Assembly: GCF_026191915.1 (NCBI RefSeq)
Contig: NZ_JAIMBY010000002.1
Span: 186,001 to 250,000 of the forward strand
Length of the DNA stretch: 64,000 nucleotides
Reading direction: 5' to 3'
Source of the DNA: Acidiphilium sp. PA
GTDB lineage: Bacteria > Pseudomonadota > Alphaproteobacteria > Acetobacterales > Acetobacteraceae
This document shows, piece by piece, positions 1 through 8,899 of this stretch (position 1 is the stretch's first letter; every line of letters starts with the position of its first letter). Made by a program: the position numbers and the translations under genes. The notes under the pieces are model-generated. The model searched no databases. It saw only the letters and a program-made list of their open reading frames with translations, and was not told the origin of the DNA.

Positions 1-268
1 CGTCAGTTGGTTTCGGCACTTCGGTCGCGAGATCAGGCACGATCACCAGCGACCCTGGCCCGCTGGTCTTCGCGAAAGTGACCAGACCATCGTACATGGC
101 CTGGAAAATCTCCCAGTAGCGCTCGGTATAGTTGATCTGTGGATCGAACGAGCCGGATCCGGCCGTGGTGATCAGCCGCAGCGTTCCGCCATAATTGGCG
201 GCATTCGCATGGGCCCTGCCGGCGACGAGGCAGGCGACAATCAGCAGCGTCGCAGCGACGCGCCTCAT
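1..268 (-). CDS. ABC transporter substrate-binding protein, family 5 (oligopeptide type), N-terminal part only
   Basis: The reading frame starts at 268 and runs off the left edge, giving 89 codons. The protein begins with a classic Sec signal ([21 protein letters not shown], with likely cleavage after AHA). The mature part opens with GGTLRLI, followed by a segment containing SFDPQINY and FQAMYDGLV. These are the hallmarks of the SBP_bac_5 family (DppA/OppA-like), in which early residues describe a beta strand and the first ligand-lobe helix. It would bind a peptide or similar solute in the periplasm for an ABC importer. Its ATG overlaps the trpS stop codon as ATGA, so it is probably co-translated with trpS. 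The rest of the gene and any permease genes lie outside the window. The family call rests on the N-terminus alone. Confidence 0.7.
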   Translation of the reverse strand, partial: MRRVAATLLIVACLVAGRAHANAANYGGTLRLITTAGSGSFDPQINYTERYWEIFQAMYDGLVTFAKTSGPGSLVIVPDLATEVPKPTD

Positions 269-1266
269 GCGGCCGGCAACATGCCGACCAGGCGTTCAGC
301 CTCCGCGACGATCGGGTTGGCAATCGCGGCGGCACGCGCGGCACCGTGCTGCAAGATCGTGTCGATATGTGTGGGGTCTGCCGCCAGCCGGTTGGTTTCC
401 TCGCGGATGGGTGTCAGTTTTTCAACCACGAGTTCAGTCAGCCGTTCCTTCAAATGCCCGAACCCGCGATTGCCATGCAGGCGCAGCACCTCGGCTTGGG
501 TGATATCGGCAAGGGCCGCGAAAATTCCAACCAGATTGCGGGCCTCCGGCCGGCCGTCGAGCTTTTCGGGATGATCCGGCAGATCGGCAGGGTCGGTTTT
601 GGCCCGGCGGATTTTCTGGGCGATCGTGTCGTTGTCATCGGTCAGGTTGATCCGGCTCTGGTCGGACGTGTCGGATTTGGACATTTTTTTCGCGCCATCG
701 CGCAGACTCATGATCCGCGCGGTACCACCGATGATGCGCGGGTGGATGACCGGAAAAAAGTCGGTCGCATAATCGTGATTGAATTTCTGCGCGATGTCGT
801 TGGCCAGTTCAAGATGCTGGCTCTGATCCTCGCCTACCGGCACTTCGGTGGCGTGATAGGCGAGGATATCGGCCGCCATCAGGTTGGGATAAACAAACAG
901 GCCGGTCGAGACCGCCTCGCGATCCTTGCCGGCCTTGTCCTTGAACTGGGTCATCCGGTTGAGCCAGCCGAACCGCGCGACGCAGTTGAAAATCCACGCC
1001 AGTCGCGTGTGCGCGTGCACCGCCGATTGGTGAAACAGAATGCTGCGGGACGGATCGATGCCGCAGGCGATCAGCAAGGCCGCGTTGGTGCGGGTTTGCG
1101 CGCGCAGGGCAGGCGGGTCCTGCCACACCGTGATCGCATGCAGATCGACTAGGCAATAGATGCTCTCATTGCCCTCCTGCAGCGCCACCCAGTTCTGGAT
1201 GGCGCCAAGATAATTGCCCAGATGCGCGATGCCGGTGGGCTGAATGCCCGAGAAAATGCGTGCCAT
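265..1266 (-). CDS. trpS: Tryptophanyl-tRNA synthetase
   Basis: Class I aminoacyl-tRNA synthetase that charges tRNA-Trp. The 333-residue length is normal for bacterial TrpRS. The protein opens with [12 protein letters not shown], has the HIGH-equivalent GNYLGAI at residues 17-23, and carries the KMSKS loop (KKMSKSD) at about 193-199. The order murJ then trpS on the same strand is widespread in alphaproteobacteria. The stop codon overlaps the start of the downstream binding-protein gene (ATGA). About 225 bp separate it from murJ, and two palindromic A/T-rich elements lie in that gap, so trpS may have its own promoter there. Confidence 0.97.
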   Translation of the reverse strand: MARIFSGIQPTGIAHLGNYLGAIQNWVALQEGNESIYCLVDLHAITVWQDPPALRAQTRTNAALLIACGIDPSRSILFHQSAVHAHTRLAWIFNCVARFGWLNRMTQFKDKAGKDREAVSTGLFVYPNLMAADILAYHATEVPVGEDQSQHLELANDIAQKFNHDYATDFFPVIHPRIIGGTARIMSLRDGAKKMSKSDTSDQSRINLTDDNDTIAQKIRRAKTDPADLPDHPEKLDGRPEARNLVGIFAALADITQAEVLRLHGNRGFGHLKERLTELVVEKLTPIREETNRLAADPTHIDTILQHGAARAAAIANPIVAEAERLVGMLPAA

Positions 1267-1346
1267 GCGCCTGTATCGGCTGTGTTGTGCGGCGGGGTCA
1301 AGCAGGGGATCGGCTGGACGGAGGTGAGATAGTTGGGGTGAAGGTT

Positions 1347-1372
1347 CTTCTTTTTTGCGAACAAAAAAGAAG
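1347..1372 (-). repeat. A/T-rich palindromic terminator-like element, copy 1
   Basis: A perfect 10-bp inverted repeat (CTTCTTTTTT / AAAAAAGAAG) encloses a 6-nt loop. Read on the minus strand it is preceded by a further T run and resembles the copies at 1431-1467 and 30286-30323. The arm is far more A/T-rich than the surrounding sequence. It lies between trpS and murJ in inverted orientation relative to copy 2. A role as intrinsic terminator or mRNA-end hairpin is an inference. Confidence 0.6.
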
Positions 1373-1430
1373 CAAAAAAATACTTTGTTAGTTTGGGCCC
1401 GTGTCGCTTCAAACGCCCATGCCCCAGAGT

Positions 1431-1467
1431 CAAAAAGTTTTTTGCTTCTTTTTTACAAAAAAGAAGC
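1431..1467 (+). repeat. A/T-rich palindromic terminator-like element, copy 2
   Basis: The sequence CAAAAAGTTTTTT precedes a perfect 11-bp inverted repeat, GCTTCTTTTTT / AAAAAAGAAGC (1444-1454 and 1457-1467), with a 2-nt spacer. The same core recurs at 30286-30323. In one frame the element would read as KKFFASF, a string often seen at the ends of spurious small proteins in related genomes, which fits a dispersed non-coding repeat. It sits just past the murJ stop codon, where a transcription terminator would be expected. Confidence 0.65.
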
Positions 1468-1490
1468 CCTTCCTTAATTGACCCGCCCCT

Positions 1491-3050
1491 TCAACCTTTA
1501 ACACCATCCAGCGCCGCGCCGCCCTTCGCGGGCCGCCGCAACATGCTCCGCACTTCGGCCACACGAAATGCGCCGATCCCCAGCCCGATCGCGCCGAATC
1601 CGCAAATGCCCAGGCCGATCAGCCCGATCAGCGCGAGGCTACCCGGCAGGTGCATCAGCGGTGTGGCGCGCAGGGCGACCAGCATGATCGCCATCGCCGC
1701 GCTGGCGATCACGATTCGGATGACGCGCCCGACCAGTCGCCGATCCGGCGCGAAGCCGCCGTGCCGGCGCAACAGAATGGCGAGCATCGCGACATTGAAC
1801 CAGGCCGCAATGCTGGTCGACAGCGCGATTCCCACCTGTTGCAACGGGTGCATCAGAATCAGGTTGAGCGCCAGGTTGAGTGCTACGGCGGCAAGGCCGA
1901 TTTTCACAGGGGTTTTCGTATCGCCACGCGCGAAAAAACCCGGCGCGAACAGTTTGACCAGCACGAAGGCGGGCAGACCGAATGCGTAGGCCGCCAGGGC
2001 TGCCGCGCTGCGGGCGGCATCGGCATCGGAAAACGCGCCATGGGCGAACAAGGTGCGCATGATCGGCAGGCCGATCGCCCCGAGTGCGGCAGCACCCGGC
2101 AGGGTCAGCAACAGGGCGAATTCGAACGCCCGATTGAGCGCCCCCTGGGCCTGCAGTGTTTCGTTGCGCCGAAAATGCCGCGACAGGCTGGGCAGCAACA
2201 CGGTGCCGAGCGCCGCACCGATAACGCCGAGCGGCAATTGATTGACCCGGTCGGCGTAGTACAGCACCGAGACGGTGCCGTTCGGCAGCAGTGACGCGAT
2301 GATGGTATCGACCGTCAGATTGAGTTGCGTGACACCCGCACCGATCAACCCCGGCCCGAGGCGGCGCAGCACGATGACTGCTGCCGGCGTCAGGCGCGGC
2401 ATGCGCAGGCGCAGCGGTGTGCCGGCTTTTGCCAGGGCGCGCCCGAGCATCGCAAATTGCACGATGCCCGATATCACCACGCCATAGGCCAGGGCTTCGG
2501 GCACGCGCGTGCCATTGCCATGCAGAATGAACAAGGATGCGATGATCGATACATTGAACAGGATCGGCGCAGCGGACGCCGCGGCGAAATGACCCCGCGC
2601 GTTCAGCACGCCGGCGAACAGCGCACACAGGCAGATCAGCCACAGATAGGGAAAGGTGATGCGCGACAGATGCACCGCCAGTGCGAATTTCGAGGGTTCC
2701 GCGCGAAATCCCGGTGCGAGGGCATCGAGCACCGCCGGCATGAAGATCATGCCCAGCGCCATCAGCACGAACAGAAACACCACCATGATCGCGGTGATCT
2801 CCTCCGCCAGCCGCCGCGCCGGACCCTCGCCCTCGTGGCTCAGCAGCCCGGTGTAGGCGGGGATGAAGGCAGCGCTGAACGCGCCTTCACCGAACAGTCG
2901 CCGAAACAGATTGGGCAGCCGCAGGGCCACGAAAAACGCATCCGCGGCGGGCCCCGCGCCGAGCAGCGCCGCGATCAGGATGTCGCGTGCGAAGCCGAGC
3001 ACGCGGCTGCCCAGCGTCCAGGCGCCGACCGTAAGGGCGTTTCTGATCAT
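1491..3050 (-). CDS. murJ: Lipid II flippase MurJ (MviN family)
   Basis: Polytopic inner-membrane protein of the MOP exporter superfamily that moves lipid II across the membrane for peptidoglycan synthesis. At 519 residues it has the usual length and about 14 predicted membrane spans. Family signatures near the N-terminus include SRVLGFARDILIAALLGAG and RLPNLFRRLFGEGAFS, the latter holding the conserved arginines. The start is preceded within 10 nt by the stop of the CHAP lipoprotein gene, so the two are likely transcribed together. trpS follows downstream. Confidence 0.96.
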   Translation of the reverse strand: MIRNALTVGAWTLGSRVLGFARDILIAALLGAGPAADAFFVALRLPNLFRRLFGEGAFSAAFIPAYTGLLSHEGEGPARRLAEEITAIMVVFLFVLMALGMIFMPAVLDALAPGFRAEPSKFALAVHLSRITFPYLWLICLCALFAGVLNARGHFAAASAAPILFNVSIIASLFILHGNGTRVPEALAYGVVISGIVQFAMLGRALAKAGTPLRLRMPRLTPAAVIVLRRLGPGLIGAGVTQLNLTVDTIIASLLPNGTVSVLYYADRVNQLPLGVIGAALGTVLLPSLSRHFRRNETLQAQGALNRAFEFALLLTLPGAAALGAIGLPIMRTLFAHGAFSDADAARSAAALAAYAFGLPAFVLVKLFAPGFFARGDTKTPVKIGLAAVALNLALNLILMHPLQQVGIALSTSIAAWFNVAMLAILLRRHGGFAPDRRLVGRVIRIVIASAAMAIMLVALRATPLMHLPGSLALIGLIGLGICGFGAIGLGIGAFRVAEVRSMLRRPAKGGAALDGVKG

Positions 3051-3059
3051 TGCAGGCTC

Positions 3060-3572
3060 TTAGCGTGCGGCAAGCGTGGGTTCCAGCCGGGCGATGTTCG
3101 GCGGCGCATGCGGCAGGATGAACCCATCCGCGGGATAATCGGTGATGCCCAACGCCCGCGTCGGCGGATACCACACCCGCACCAGCGTCCAGTCGTTTTG
3201 CCGCGAGACATCGAACACCGGTTGCCCGTGCTCGATCCGCCCCGGCAGCCAGTTTGCCTGGGTCACGGTGATTTCGCGGGGTGCTACAATATGCGTCACC
3301 ACCGCCAGATGCCCTTCATCCATCGAGCCGTGCCGGCGCAGCACCAGCACCGCGCCCACCGCCGGAGCGTGGGTGCGCAGATAGCGGCCGGCGGCCTCTT
3401 GCCACCAGGTCCAGGCATTTCCGGTCAGCGCAATCCCGGAGACCGCGCGGGCGTAGGGCACACAGGACAGCGTGGTGCGCTGCCCATAGGCATCGATGCC
3501 GGTGCGCGGCGGCGACGTGCCGCAGCTGCTGAGGCCCAGCATCATGACGACAATCGCCCTGCCGATTCGCAT
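3060..3572 (-). CDS. CHAP-domain lipoprotein, probable peptidoglycan amidase/endopeptidase
   Basis: A 170-residue protein with a lipoprotein signal (lipobox LSSC, modified Cys at residue 17). After it comes a CHAP-type core. The likely catalytic Cys is residue 37 (LSCVPYAR), the likely catalytic His is residue 88 (DEGHLAVV), and a NAWTWW segment is typical of the fold. CHAP enzymes cleave amide bonds in murein cross-links or stem peptides. The protein is expected to be anchored to a membrane and face the periplasm. It lies 10 nt upstream of murJ, so a wall-related role fits the context. The exact bond cut cannot be told from the sequence. Confidence 0.75.
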   Translation of the reverse strand: MRIGRAIVVMMLGLSSCGTSPPRTGIDAYGQRTTLSCVPYARAVSGIALTGNAWTWWQEAAGRYLRTHAPAVGAVLVLRRHGSMDEGHLAVVTHIVAPREITVTQANWLPGRIEHGQPVFDVSRQNDWTLVRVWYPPTRALGITDYPADGFILPHAPPNIARLEPTLAAR

Positions 3573-3615
3573 GGCTGGATGTTATCAGAGCCCCGGGCCT
3601 GCTAAACAGGATTTT

Positions 3616-4308
3616 ATGGACACGATCTATCGCGGTGACATTGCAACCAAGGCCGGCCGGCGCAACGCATGGCTCGATGCCCTGTTCATCGATCACGCCG
3701 TGCTCCGCCTCGGCTGGACCAATTTCGCCGTGGTGAAGCCAGGGGCGCTGTACCGCTCGAACCACCCGGTGCCGTTTCAGCTGGAAAAATTCACCCGCAC
3801 CGTCGGCCTGCGTACGCTCATCAATCTCCGTGGCGAATGCCGCAACGGTTCGGATGCTTTGTCGCGCGACGCGGCCGGCCGGCTCGGGCTCGATTTCTAC
3901 GACATGGCGCTGGAATCACGCGGTGCGCCGCAGCGGGACAGGATTTTGCGGATCGCCGAAATTTTCCGCACGATGCAGCGCCCCGCACTGGTCCATTGCA
4001 AATCCGGCGCTGATCGTGCCGGGATCGGCTCAGCATTGTTCGTCCTGATCGAGGGCGGCACGGTGGCGGCGGCGCGGGCGCAGCTGAGCTGGCGGTTCGG
4101 CCACATTCGCCAATCCAACACCGGCATTCTCGATGCATTTCTCGACGAATACGAGCGGGCGGGCGAGGGGCGGAAACCGTTTCTCGACTGGGTCGCCGAG
4201 GATTATGACGAGGTCGCCCTGCGGCGCGCCTACGATGCGCGCAACGCCAACGCCCTGCCACGCCGGATCGCCCGCTTCGTCAACGATCGGATCCTGGCGC
4301 GCGAGTGA
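3616..4308 (+). CDS. Tyrosine/dual-specificity phosphatase-like protein
   Basis: The ATG at 3616 gives 230 residues. In-frame codons further upstream overlap the divergent CHAP gene and look non-native. The active-site P-loop HCKSGADRAG (residues 127-136; Cys128, Arg134) is the HCX5R signature of cysteine-based phosphatases. An upstream LRTLINLRGE block matches the family that includes bacterial DSP-like proteins. A following NTGILDAFLDEYE helix and a charged tail complete it. The substrate is unknown. Similar proteins in alphaproteobacteria are annotated as putative tyrosine phosphatases acting on phosphoproteins or phosphoinositide-like lipids. It is divergent from the CHAP lipoprotein gene and convergent with the DUF4167 gene 3 nt away. 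Confidence 0.8.
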   Translation: MDTIYRGDIATKAGRRNAWLDALFIDHAVLRLGWTNFAVVKPGALYRSNHPVPFQLEKFTRTVGLRTLINLRGECRNGSDALSRDAAGRLGLDFYDMALESRGAPQRDRILRIAEIFRTMQRPALVHCKSGADRAGIGSALFVLIEGGTVAAARAQLSWRFGHIRQSNTGILDAFLDEYERAGEGRKPFLDWVAEDYDEVALRRAYDARNANALPRRIARFVNDRILARE

Positions 4309-4311
4309 TGC

Positions 4312-4785
4312 TCACCCTTCCGGAGGCGCGACGCTGATCGGGATTTCGCGCGGCTCGACCTGCGGTTGGTCGCCCAGGCCGTTGACCTGATCGCTGTATT
4401 CGCCCTCGGTCTGAGACTCGTCGCGCTGGTTGTCGTCACGCCGGCCGTTGGCATGGCCGTTCTGCTGGTTGTTCTGGTTATGCTGCTGACCGCCCTGGTT
4501 GCCCTGGGCCTGATTCATTGCGGTGATGATGCGGAAATAATGCTCGGCATGCTGATAATAGGCTTCCGCAAGCACGCGATCGCCGCTGCTCGACGCATCG
4601 CGCCCCATTTGCTGGTATTTGTCGTAAAGCTGCTGTGCGGTGCCACGCACCCGCTGCTCAGGGCCGGAACTGTCGAATACATGGTTCCGATTGAGCGGCG
4701 TGCCGCTCTGATAGCTCCGAAAATTGCCGCCGCCGCCACCGCCATTATTCCGGTTGTTGCGCCCGCGCATACGTTTGATATTCAT
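4312..4785 (-). CDS. DUF4167 domain-containing protein
   Basis: A 157-residue, very hydrophilic protein. It starts with an Arg/Asn/Gly-rich basic stretch (MRGRNNRNN followed by a Gly run). A conserved helical core follows (residues ~40-90, with VRGTAQQLYDKYQQMGRDA and AEAYYQHAEHYFRI). The tail is Gln/Asn-rich. This architecture defines DUF4167, which is confined largely to alphaproteobacteria and usually lies beside prmC and prfA, as here. The basic RGG-like head suggests nucleic-acid binding, but no function is established. About 250 bp separate it from prmC, so it may be transcribed separately. Confidence 0.85.
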   Translation of the reverse strand: MNIKRMRGRNNRNNGGGGGGNFRSYQSGTPLNRNHVFDSSGPEQRVRGTAQQLYDKYQQMGRDASSSGDRVLAEAYYQHAEHYFRIITAMNQAQGNQGGQQHNQNNQQNGHANGRRDDNQRDESQTEGEYSDQVNGLGDQPQVEPREIPISVAPPEG

Positions 4786-4975
4786 CGAACTTCCGTCATC
4801 CTGTTGCAGTGCGTCTTGCCGCGCCCCTATCGTCCGAACCTAAGTCGAGCGTTGATGAGCGCATCAAATCCGCTTACCCGTGAGATAAAGTGATTGATCA
4901 ATACGTGATCGTTCATACACGCTCGATCCGGTGATATTGCACCACAACCATGAACACCCGGTTGTATGACCACCA

Positions 4976-4998
4976 ACCCGAATACCATGCATTCGGGT
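4976..4998. other. Hairpin in the prmC-DUF4167 gap
   Basis: The gap 4786-5038 holds no credible gene and is richer in A/T than its surroundings. It contains a perfect 8-bp inverted repeat (ACCCGAAT / ATTCGGGT) with a 7-nt loop, about 40 nt past the prmC stop codon. There is no T run, so it could be a Rho-independent-like end signal, an operator, or chance. The promoter for the DUF4167 gene should also lie in this gap, but no clear -35/-10 pair was identified. Confidence 0.35.
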
Positions 4999-5038
4999 AT
5001 CAAAGAATGCACGCGGTAAATAGGCTGATTCGCGCAAT

Positions 5039-5914
5039 TCACCAAATGGTTTTTTCACGCATCCCCTCCGGTGCTGACATGACGATGGCGCGGGGCACAC
5101 CGGCAAGGTCGGCGTGACTGACCGCGGCGAGCCCGGCGGCCGTCGCGAGGGCCATGAGTTGAGCCGCCTGGCCGATGCCGGCCTCGATAACCGCGATGCC
5201 CGCCGGGGCGAGCAGCCGGGGCAGGTCCGCGATGATGCAGCGATAGGCGTCGAACCCGTCCAACCCGCCATCCAGCGCGGAAAGCGGCTCAAACCGGGCG
5301 ACATCCGGCATCAGCCCGGCAAGCGCGGGCGAGGGGATGTAGGGCGGGTTCGACAGGACCAGATCGAACGACCCGGCAAGCGGTGCGGCCCAATCCGCGA
5401 CCACGAAGCCGCACCGCGCACCTAATCCCAGCCTCAGCGCATTGGCGCGCGCGAGGGCGGTTGCCGCGGCGATCCGGTCGGTGCCGATTCCGAACGCGTC
5501 GTCGAAGGCGCTGAGAGCGGCCAGCAGCAGCGCGCCGGTGCCGGTACCCAGATCGAGCACGGTGCGAACCCGCGCCCGTTCCGGCCGATGATGCAGCGCC
5601 GCCTCGATCAGCGTTTCACTGTCCGGTCGGGGGATGAGCGTGGCGGGTGACACCATCAGCTCCAGACTCCAGAACTCGCGGCGCCCGGTAATGTAGGCCA
5701 GCGGCTCACGCATCGCCCGGCGCCGTGCCATCGCCAGTGCCGCTTCACTCATGACGGTTTCGCGGCTGAACAGGGACGAAGGATCGCACCCGATCGCATG
5801 CGCCAGAATGAGCCGCGCTTCCCGGCGTGGCTCCTCGATGCCGCCGGCCGCGAGAATCGCCGCGATCGCCTTCAACGCATCGGCGGTCGCGACCATCGCC
5901 ATGCGATCAGTCAA
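5039..5914 (-). CDS. prmC: Release factor glutamine methyltransferase (HemK family)
   Basis: S-adenosylmethionine-dependent enzyme that methylates the Gln of the GGQ motif in peptide release factors. At 291 residues it has normal length. The helical N-terminal domain contains [12 protein letters not shown], the SAM site is [14 protein letters not shown], and the catalytic motif is [10 protein letters not shown], with the NPPY signature. Its start overlaps the prfA stop by 8 nt, which couples enzyme and substrate. Confidence 0.96.
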   Translation of the reverse strand: MTDRMAMVATADALKAIAAILAAGGIEEPRREARLILAHAIGCDPSSLFSRETVMSEAALAMARRRAMREPLAYITGRREFWSLELMVSPATLIPRPDSETLIEAALHHRPERARVRTVLDLGTGTGALLLAALSAFDDAFGIGTDRIAAATALARANALRLGLGARCGFVVADWAAPLAGSFDLVLSNPPYIPSPALAGLMPDVARFEPLSALDGGLDGFDAYRCIIADLPRLLAPAGIAVIEAGIGQAAQLMALATAAGLAAVSHADLAGVPRAIVMSAPEGMREKTIW

Positions 5915-6962
5915 GTGCTGCCAGCCGTGCCGCCTGGTCTTCCTCGGTCAGAGCGTCGATGATCTCGTCGAACTCACCCAGCATCACCCGATCGATCTTG
6001 TGCAGCGTCAGATTGATCCGATGATCGGTGACGCGGCCTTGCGGGAAATTGTAGGTGCGGATGCGCTCCGATCGATCACCCGTGCCGACCTGCGACTTCC
6101 GGTCCGCCGCGCGATCGGCCGCCAGGCTGGCGCGCGATTGTTCGTAGAGCCGCGCGCGCAGAATTTTCATCGCCTTGGCGCGGTTCTTGTGCTGGCTGCG
6201 CTCCTCCTGCATCGCCACGACGATGCCGGTGGGCATATGCGTGATTCGCACGGCGGATTCGGTCTTGTTGACATGCTGCCCGCCCGCGCCCGAAGCCCGA
6301 TACACATCGATCCGCAAATCCGCTTCGTTGATTTCGACGTCGACCTCCTCGGCCTCGGGCAGCACCGCAACCGTGACGGTCGAGGTATGGATGCGGCCCT
6401 GCGTTTCGGTAGTCGGCACCCGCTGCACCCGGTGCACGCCGCTCTCGTATTTCAGCCGGGCGAACACCGACCGGCCGGTGATCTCGGCGATGCCTTCCTT
6501 GAGCCCGCCGAGCTCGGTCTCCGCATAATCCATGATCTCGAAGCGCCAGCCTTTCGCATCGGCATAGCGCTTGTAGGCTCCGAACAACTGGGCGGCGAAC
6601 AACCCCGCCTCATCCCCGCCGGCGGCCGGGCGAACCTCCAGAATCGCCGCGCGGGCATCCGCCTCGTCGCGTGGCAGCAACGAGAGCGTGATCTCGCGTT
6701 CCAGCCGGGGCAGGCTCTCGCGCAAACTATCCAACTCGGCATCGGCCAGATCGCGCAGTTCGGGGTCGGCCCGCGCCGCTTCCGCTTCGGCCTGCGCCTT
6801 TTGCGCGGCGCGAAACTCGATCACCTGGGCCTCGATCGTCTCGATCTCCGCCAACTCGCGTGAGGCGGCGACGAACCGATCACCATCCAGCCCCGATGAC
6901 AGCATCGCGCGCAGTTCGGCGGCGCGATCCACGATGCGGTCGAGTTTATCGGCAAGATTCAT
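5907..6962 (-). CDS. prfA: Peptide chain release factor 1
   Basis: Class I release factor recognising UAA and UAG. At 351 residues it is slightly shorter than the E. coli protein (360). The codon-recognition loop is [14 protein letters not shown], where the PxT tripeptide reads PTT. The catalytic GGQ lies in [16 protein letters not shown]. The gene overlaps prmC downstream by 8 nt and hisS upstream by 4 nt (ATGA), so hisS-prfA-prmC forms one coupled translation unit. Confidence 0.97.
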   Translation of the reverse strand: MNLADKLDRIVDRAAELRAMLSSGLDGDRFVAASRELAEIETIEAQVIEFRAAQKAQAEAEAARADPELRDLADAELDSLRESLPRLEREITLSLLPRDEADARAAILEVRPAAGGDEAGLFAAQLFGAYKRYADAKGWRFEIMDYAETELGGLKEGIAEITGRSVFARLKYESGVHRVQRVPTTETQGRIHTSTVTVAVLPEAEEVDVEINEADLRIDVYRASGAGGQHVNKTESAVRITHMPTGIVVAMQEERSQHKNRAKAMKILRARLYEQSRASLAADRAADRKSQVGTGDRSERIRTYNFPQGRVTDHRINLTLHKIDRVMLGEFDEIIDALTEEDQAARLAALD

Positions 6963-8194
6963 CGCAGCGCTGAAATCAGATCCGCGATGGCGACCTCGCG
7001 CTGGGTGCCGTCATCGAGCGTCTTGAGTGTCACCGCGCCGCGCGCCAGTTCATCCGCGCCGATCAGAACGGCGCGGTCTGCATTGATTTTATTGGCTCGA
7101 TCAAGGCGCCGCTTGAGGTTGCCGCGGTAGGCGAGATCGGCCGCGATATCCGCGCTGCGTAACCGGTTCAGCAGATCGATCGCCACGCCCTGCTCGCCCT
7201 CGCTGAGCGGAATGATCGCCACCATGCGTTCAGCCGCCGGGGCTGTGGCGAGCAGCATGGCCAGGCGTTCGATGCCCGCACCCCAGCCGATGCCGGGCGT
7301 CGAGGGGCCGCCCATCTGCTCGACCAGCCCATCATAGCGGCCGCCGCCGAGCACGGTGCCCTGAGCACCCAGGCCCGTGCTGACGAATTCGAATGCGGTG
7401 TGATTGTAATAGTCAAAGCCGCGCACGATTCGCGGGTTTTCGATAAACTCGAGACCCAGCCGGGTGAGGGTGGATTTCAACCCGTCGTAGAATGCGGCCG
7501 AGGTCGCGTTGAGATGCTGATGGATCATCGGTGCGTCGGCCAGCAGCCTGATATCGCCGGCATCCTTGGAATCAAGGACCCGCAACGGGTTTTTGACGAG
7601 GCGCACACGGCTGTCCGCCGATAGGTCCGCCTCGTAGCGCGAGAGGTAGTCGACCAGCGCGGTGCGATAGGCATCGCGGCTCTCGCGGTCGCCGAGCGTG
7701 TTGATATTGAGCGTGACGCTCTCGGTGATGCCGAGTTCGCGCAGAATCTGCCAGCCACAGGCAATCGCCTCGGCATCCGCCAGCGGTTCGGCCGCACCGA
7801 TGATCTCCATGCCGATCTGGTGAAACTGCCGGTACCGCCCTTTCTGGGGACGCTCGTAGCGAAACATTGGGCCGCTGTAGAAAATTTTCTGCGGCAGCGT
7901 CTGGGTCAGCCCGTTCGAGACCAGCGCGCGGCAGACCCCGGCGGTGCCTTCCGGGCGCAGGGTGATGCTGTCGCCACCGCGATCCTCGAACGTATACATC
8001 TCCTTGGTGACCACATCCGACGTCTCGCCGAGATTGCGCGCGAATACCGCGGTCGCCTCGAAAATCGGGGTGGACCATTCGGCGCAACCGTACAGCGCCG
8101 CAATCCGCCGCGCGGTCGCCACCACATGCGCATGACGGCGCTGGTCCTCACCGATCAGGTCCTGGGTGCCACGCACGGGTTGCAGCTTGGTCAA
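6959..8194 (-). CDS. hisS: Histidyl-tRNA synthetase
   Basis: Class II aminoacyl-tRNA synthetase for histidine, 411 residues. It opens with [13 protein letters not shown]. Motif 2 is in [18 protein letters not shown], the HisA signature is around [13 protein letters not shown], and motif 3 lies in [14 protein letters not shown]. The C-terminal anticodon-binding domain covers roughly the last 90 residues. The first gene of the hisS-prfA-prmC block, it ends in an ATGA overlap with prfA. About 100 bp separate it from the glutathione S-transferase gene. Confidence 0.97.
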   Translation of the reverse strand: MTKLQPVRGTQDLIGEDQRRHAHVVATARRIAALYGCAEWSTPIFEATAVFARNLGETSDVVTKEMYTFEDRGGDSITLRPEGTAGVCRALVSNGLTQTLPQKIFYSGPMFRYERPQKGRYRQFHQIGMEIIGAAEPLADAEAIACGWQILRELGITESVTLNINTLGDRESRDAYRTALVDYLSRYEADLSADSRVRLVKNPLRVLDSKDAGDIRLLADAPMIHQHLNATSAAFYDGLKSTLTRLGLEFIENPRIVRGFDYYNHTAFEFVSTGLGAQGTVLGGGRYDGLVEQMGGPSTPGIGWGAGIERLAMLLATAPAAERMVAIIPLSEGEQGVAIDLLNRLRSADIAADLAYRGNLKRRLDRANKINADRAVLIGADELARGAVTLKTLDDGTQREVAIADLISALR

Positions 8195-8293
8195 GGCAAG
8201 TGATCCTTCAAAATTCGGGGACGTGGCCGGTTTGCCGGAAATTCTCGCCTTTGAACAGCAGCGGCCTGGCGCGATCGGGGCGTTCCGCCCGGA

Positions 8294-8896
8294 TTACCGG
8301 CGTGGCAGCGTGGTGATGCCGGGCAGGGCGGCGAGACGGTCGATCCATCGCGCAACACCATCCCAGCGCGACAGATCGAACCCGCCCTCATCGGCGCGAT
8401 GCGTATACGCAAACAAAGCCAGATCGGCGATGGTCGGACTGTCACCGACCAGCCAGTGCGCATCCTTCAGACGGCGCTCCATGACATCGAGCGCCTGCGC
8501 CCCGCGCCGGGCGCATTCGGCCAGTCGCTCCGGATACAAATCGGCTTCCCGTCGCCAGGTGATCAGATTGCGCGCGACGGCAATATACGGCTCATGGCTG
8601 TATTGCTCGAAAAACAACCACTCATGCACCCGCGTGCGGGCCAGCGAGGGGGCCGGCAACCAGTGGGTCCCCTCCGCGAGATGCAGCAGGATCGCGTTGC
8701 TCTCGGTCAGGATCACATTGTCGTCGAGCACCAGAACCGGCACCTTGCCGTTCGGGTTGATCGCGAGGAACGCCTCGCTGCGGGTCGCACCGGCGTTGCT
8801 GTCGGTCTCGACCCACTCGAAATCCTGGCCGGTCAGGCGCAACATCGTGGCGACCTTCCAGCAATTGCCGGACATCGCCATGCCGTAGAGCCGCAT
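8294..8896 (-). CDS. Glutathione S-transferase family protein
   Basis: A 200-residue soluble protein with a thioredoxin-like N-terminal domain and an all-helical C-terminal domain. The glutathione site is visible as the NPNGKVPVLVLDD strand-loop and the TESNAILLHLAEGT segment, with the usual acidic-Ser pair. The C-terminal DSPTIADLALFAYTH helix holds the conserved N-capping region. The N-terminus (LYGMAMSGNCWKV) carries Ser/Asn-Cys near the usual catalytic position. The substrate is unknown. It ends up 3 nt downstream of ispG and is likely part of the same transcript. Confidence 0.88.
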   Translation of the reverse strand: MRLYGMAMSGNCWKVATMLRLTGQDFEWVETDSNAGATRSEAFLAINPNGKVPVLVLDDNVILTESNAILLHLAEGTHWLPAPSLARTRVHEWLFFEQYSHEPYIAVARNLITWRREADLYPERLAECARRGAQALDVMERRLKDAHWLVGDSPTIADLALFAYTHRADEGGFDLSRWDGVARWIDRLAALPGITTLPRR

Positions 8897-8899
8897 CGG

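Noticed and set aside
1149-1433. Lysine/phenylalanine-rich small frames that read through the A/T palindromes
   Set aside because: The residues come from the repeat itself. There is no conserved domain or start site.
4312-4785. Calling the DUF4167 protein a proven RNA-binding protein
   Set aside because: The basic Arg/Gly/Asn-rich head is suggestive, but no domain with known RNA contacts is visible.
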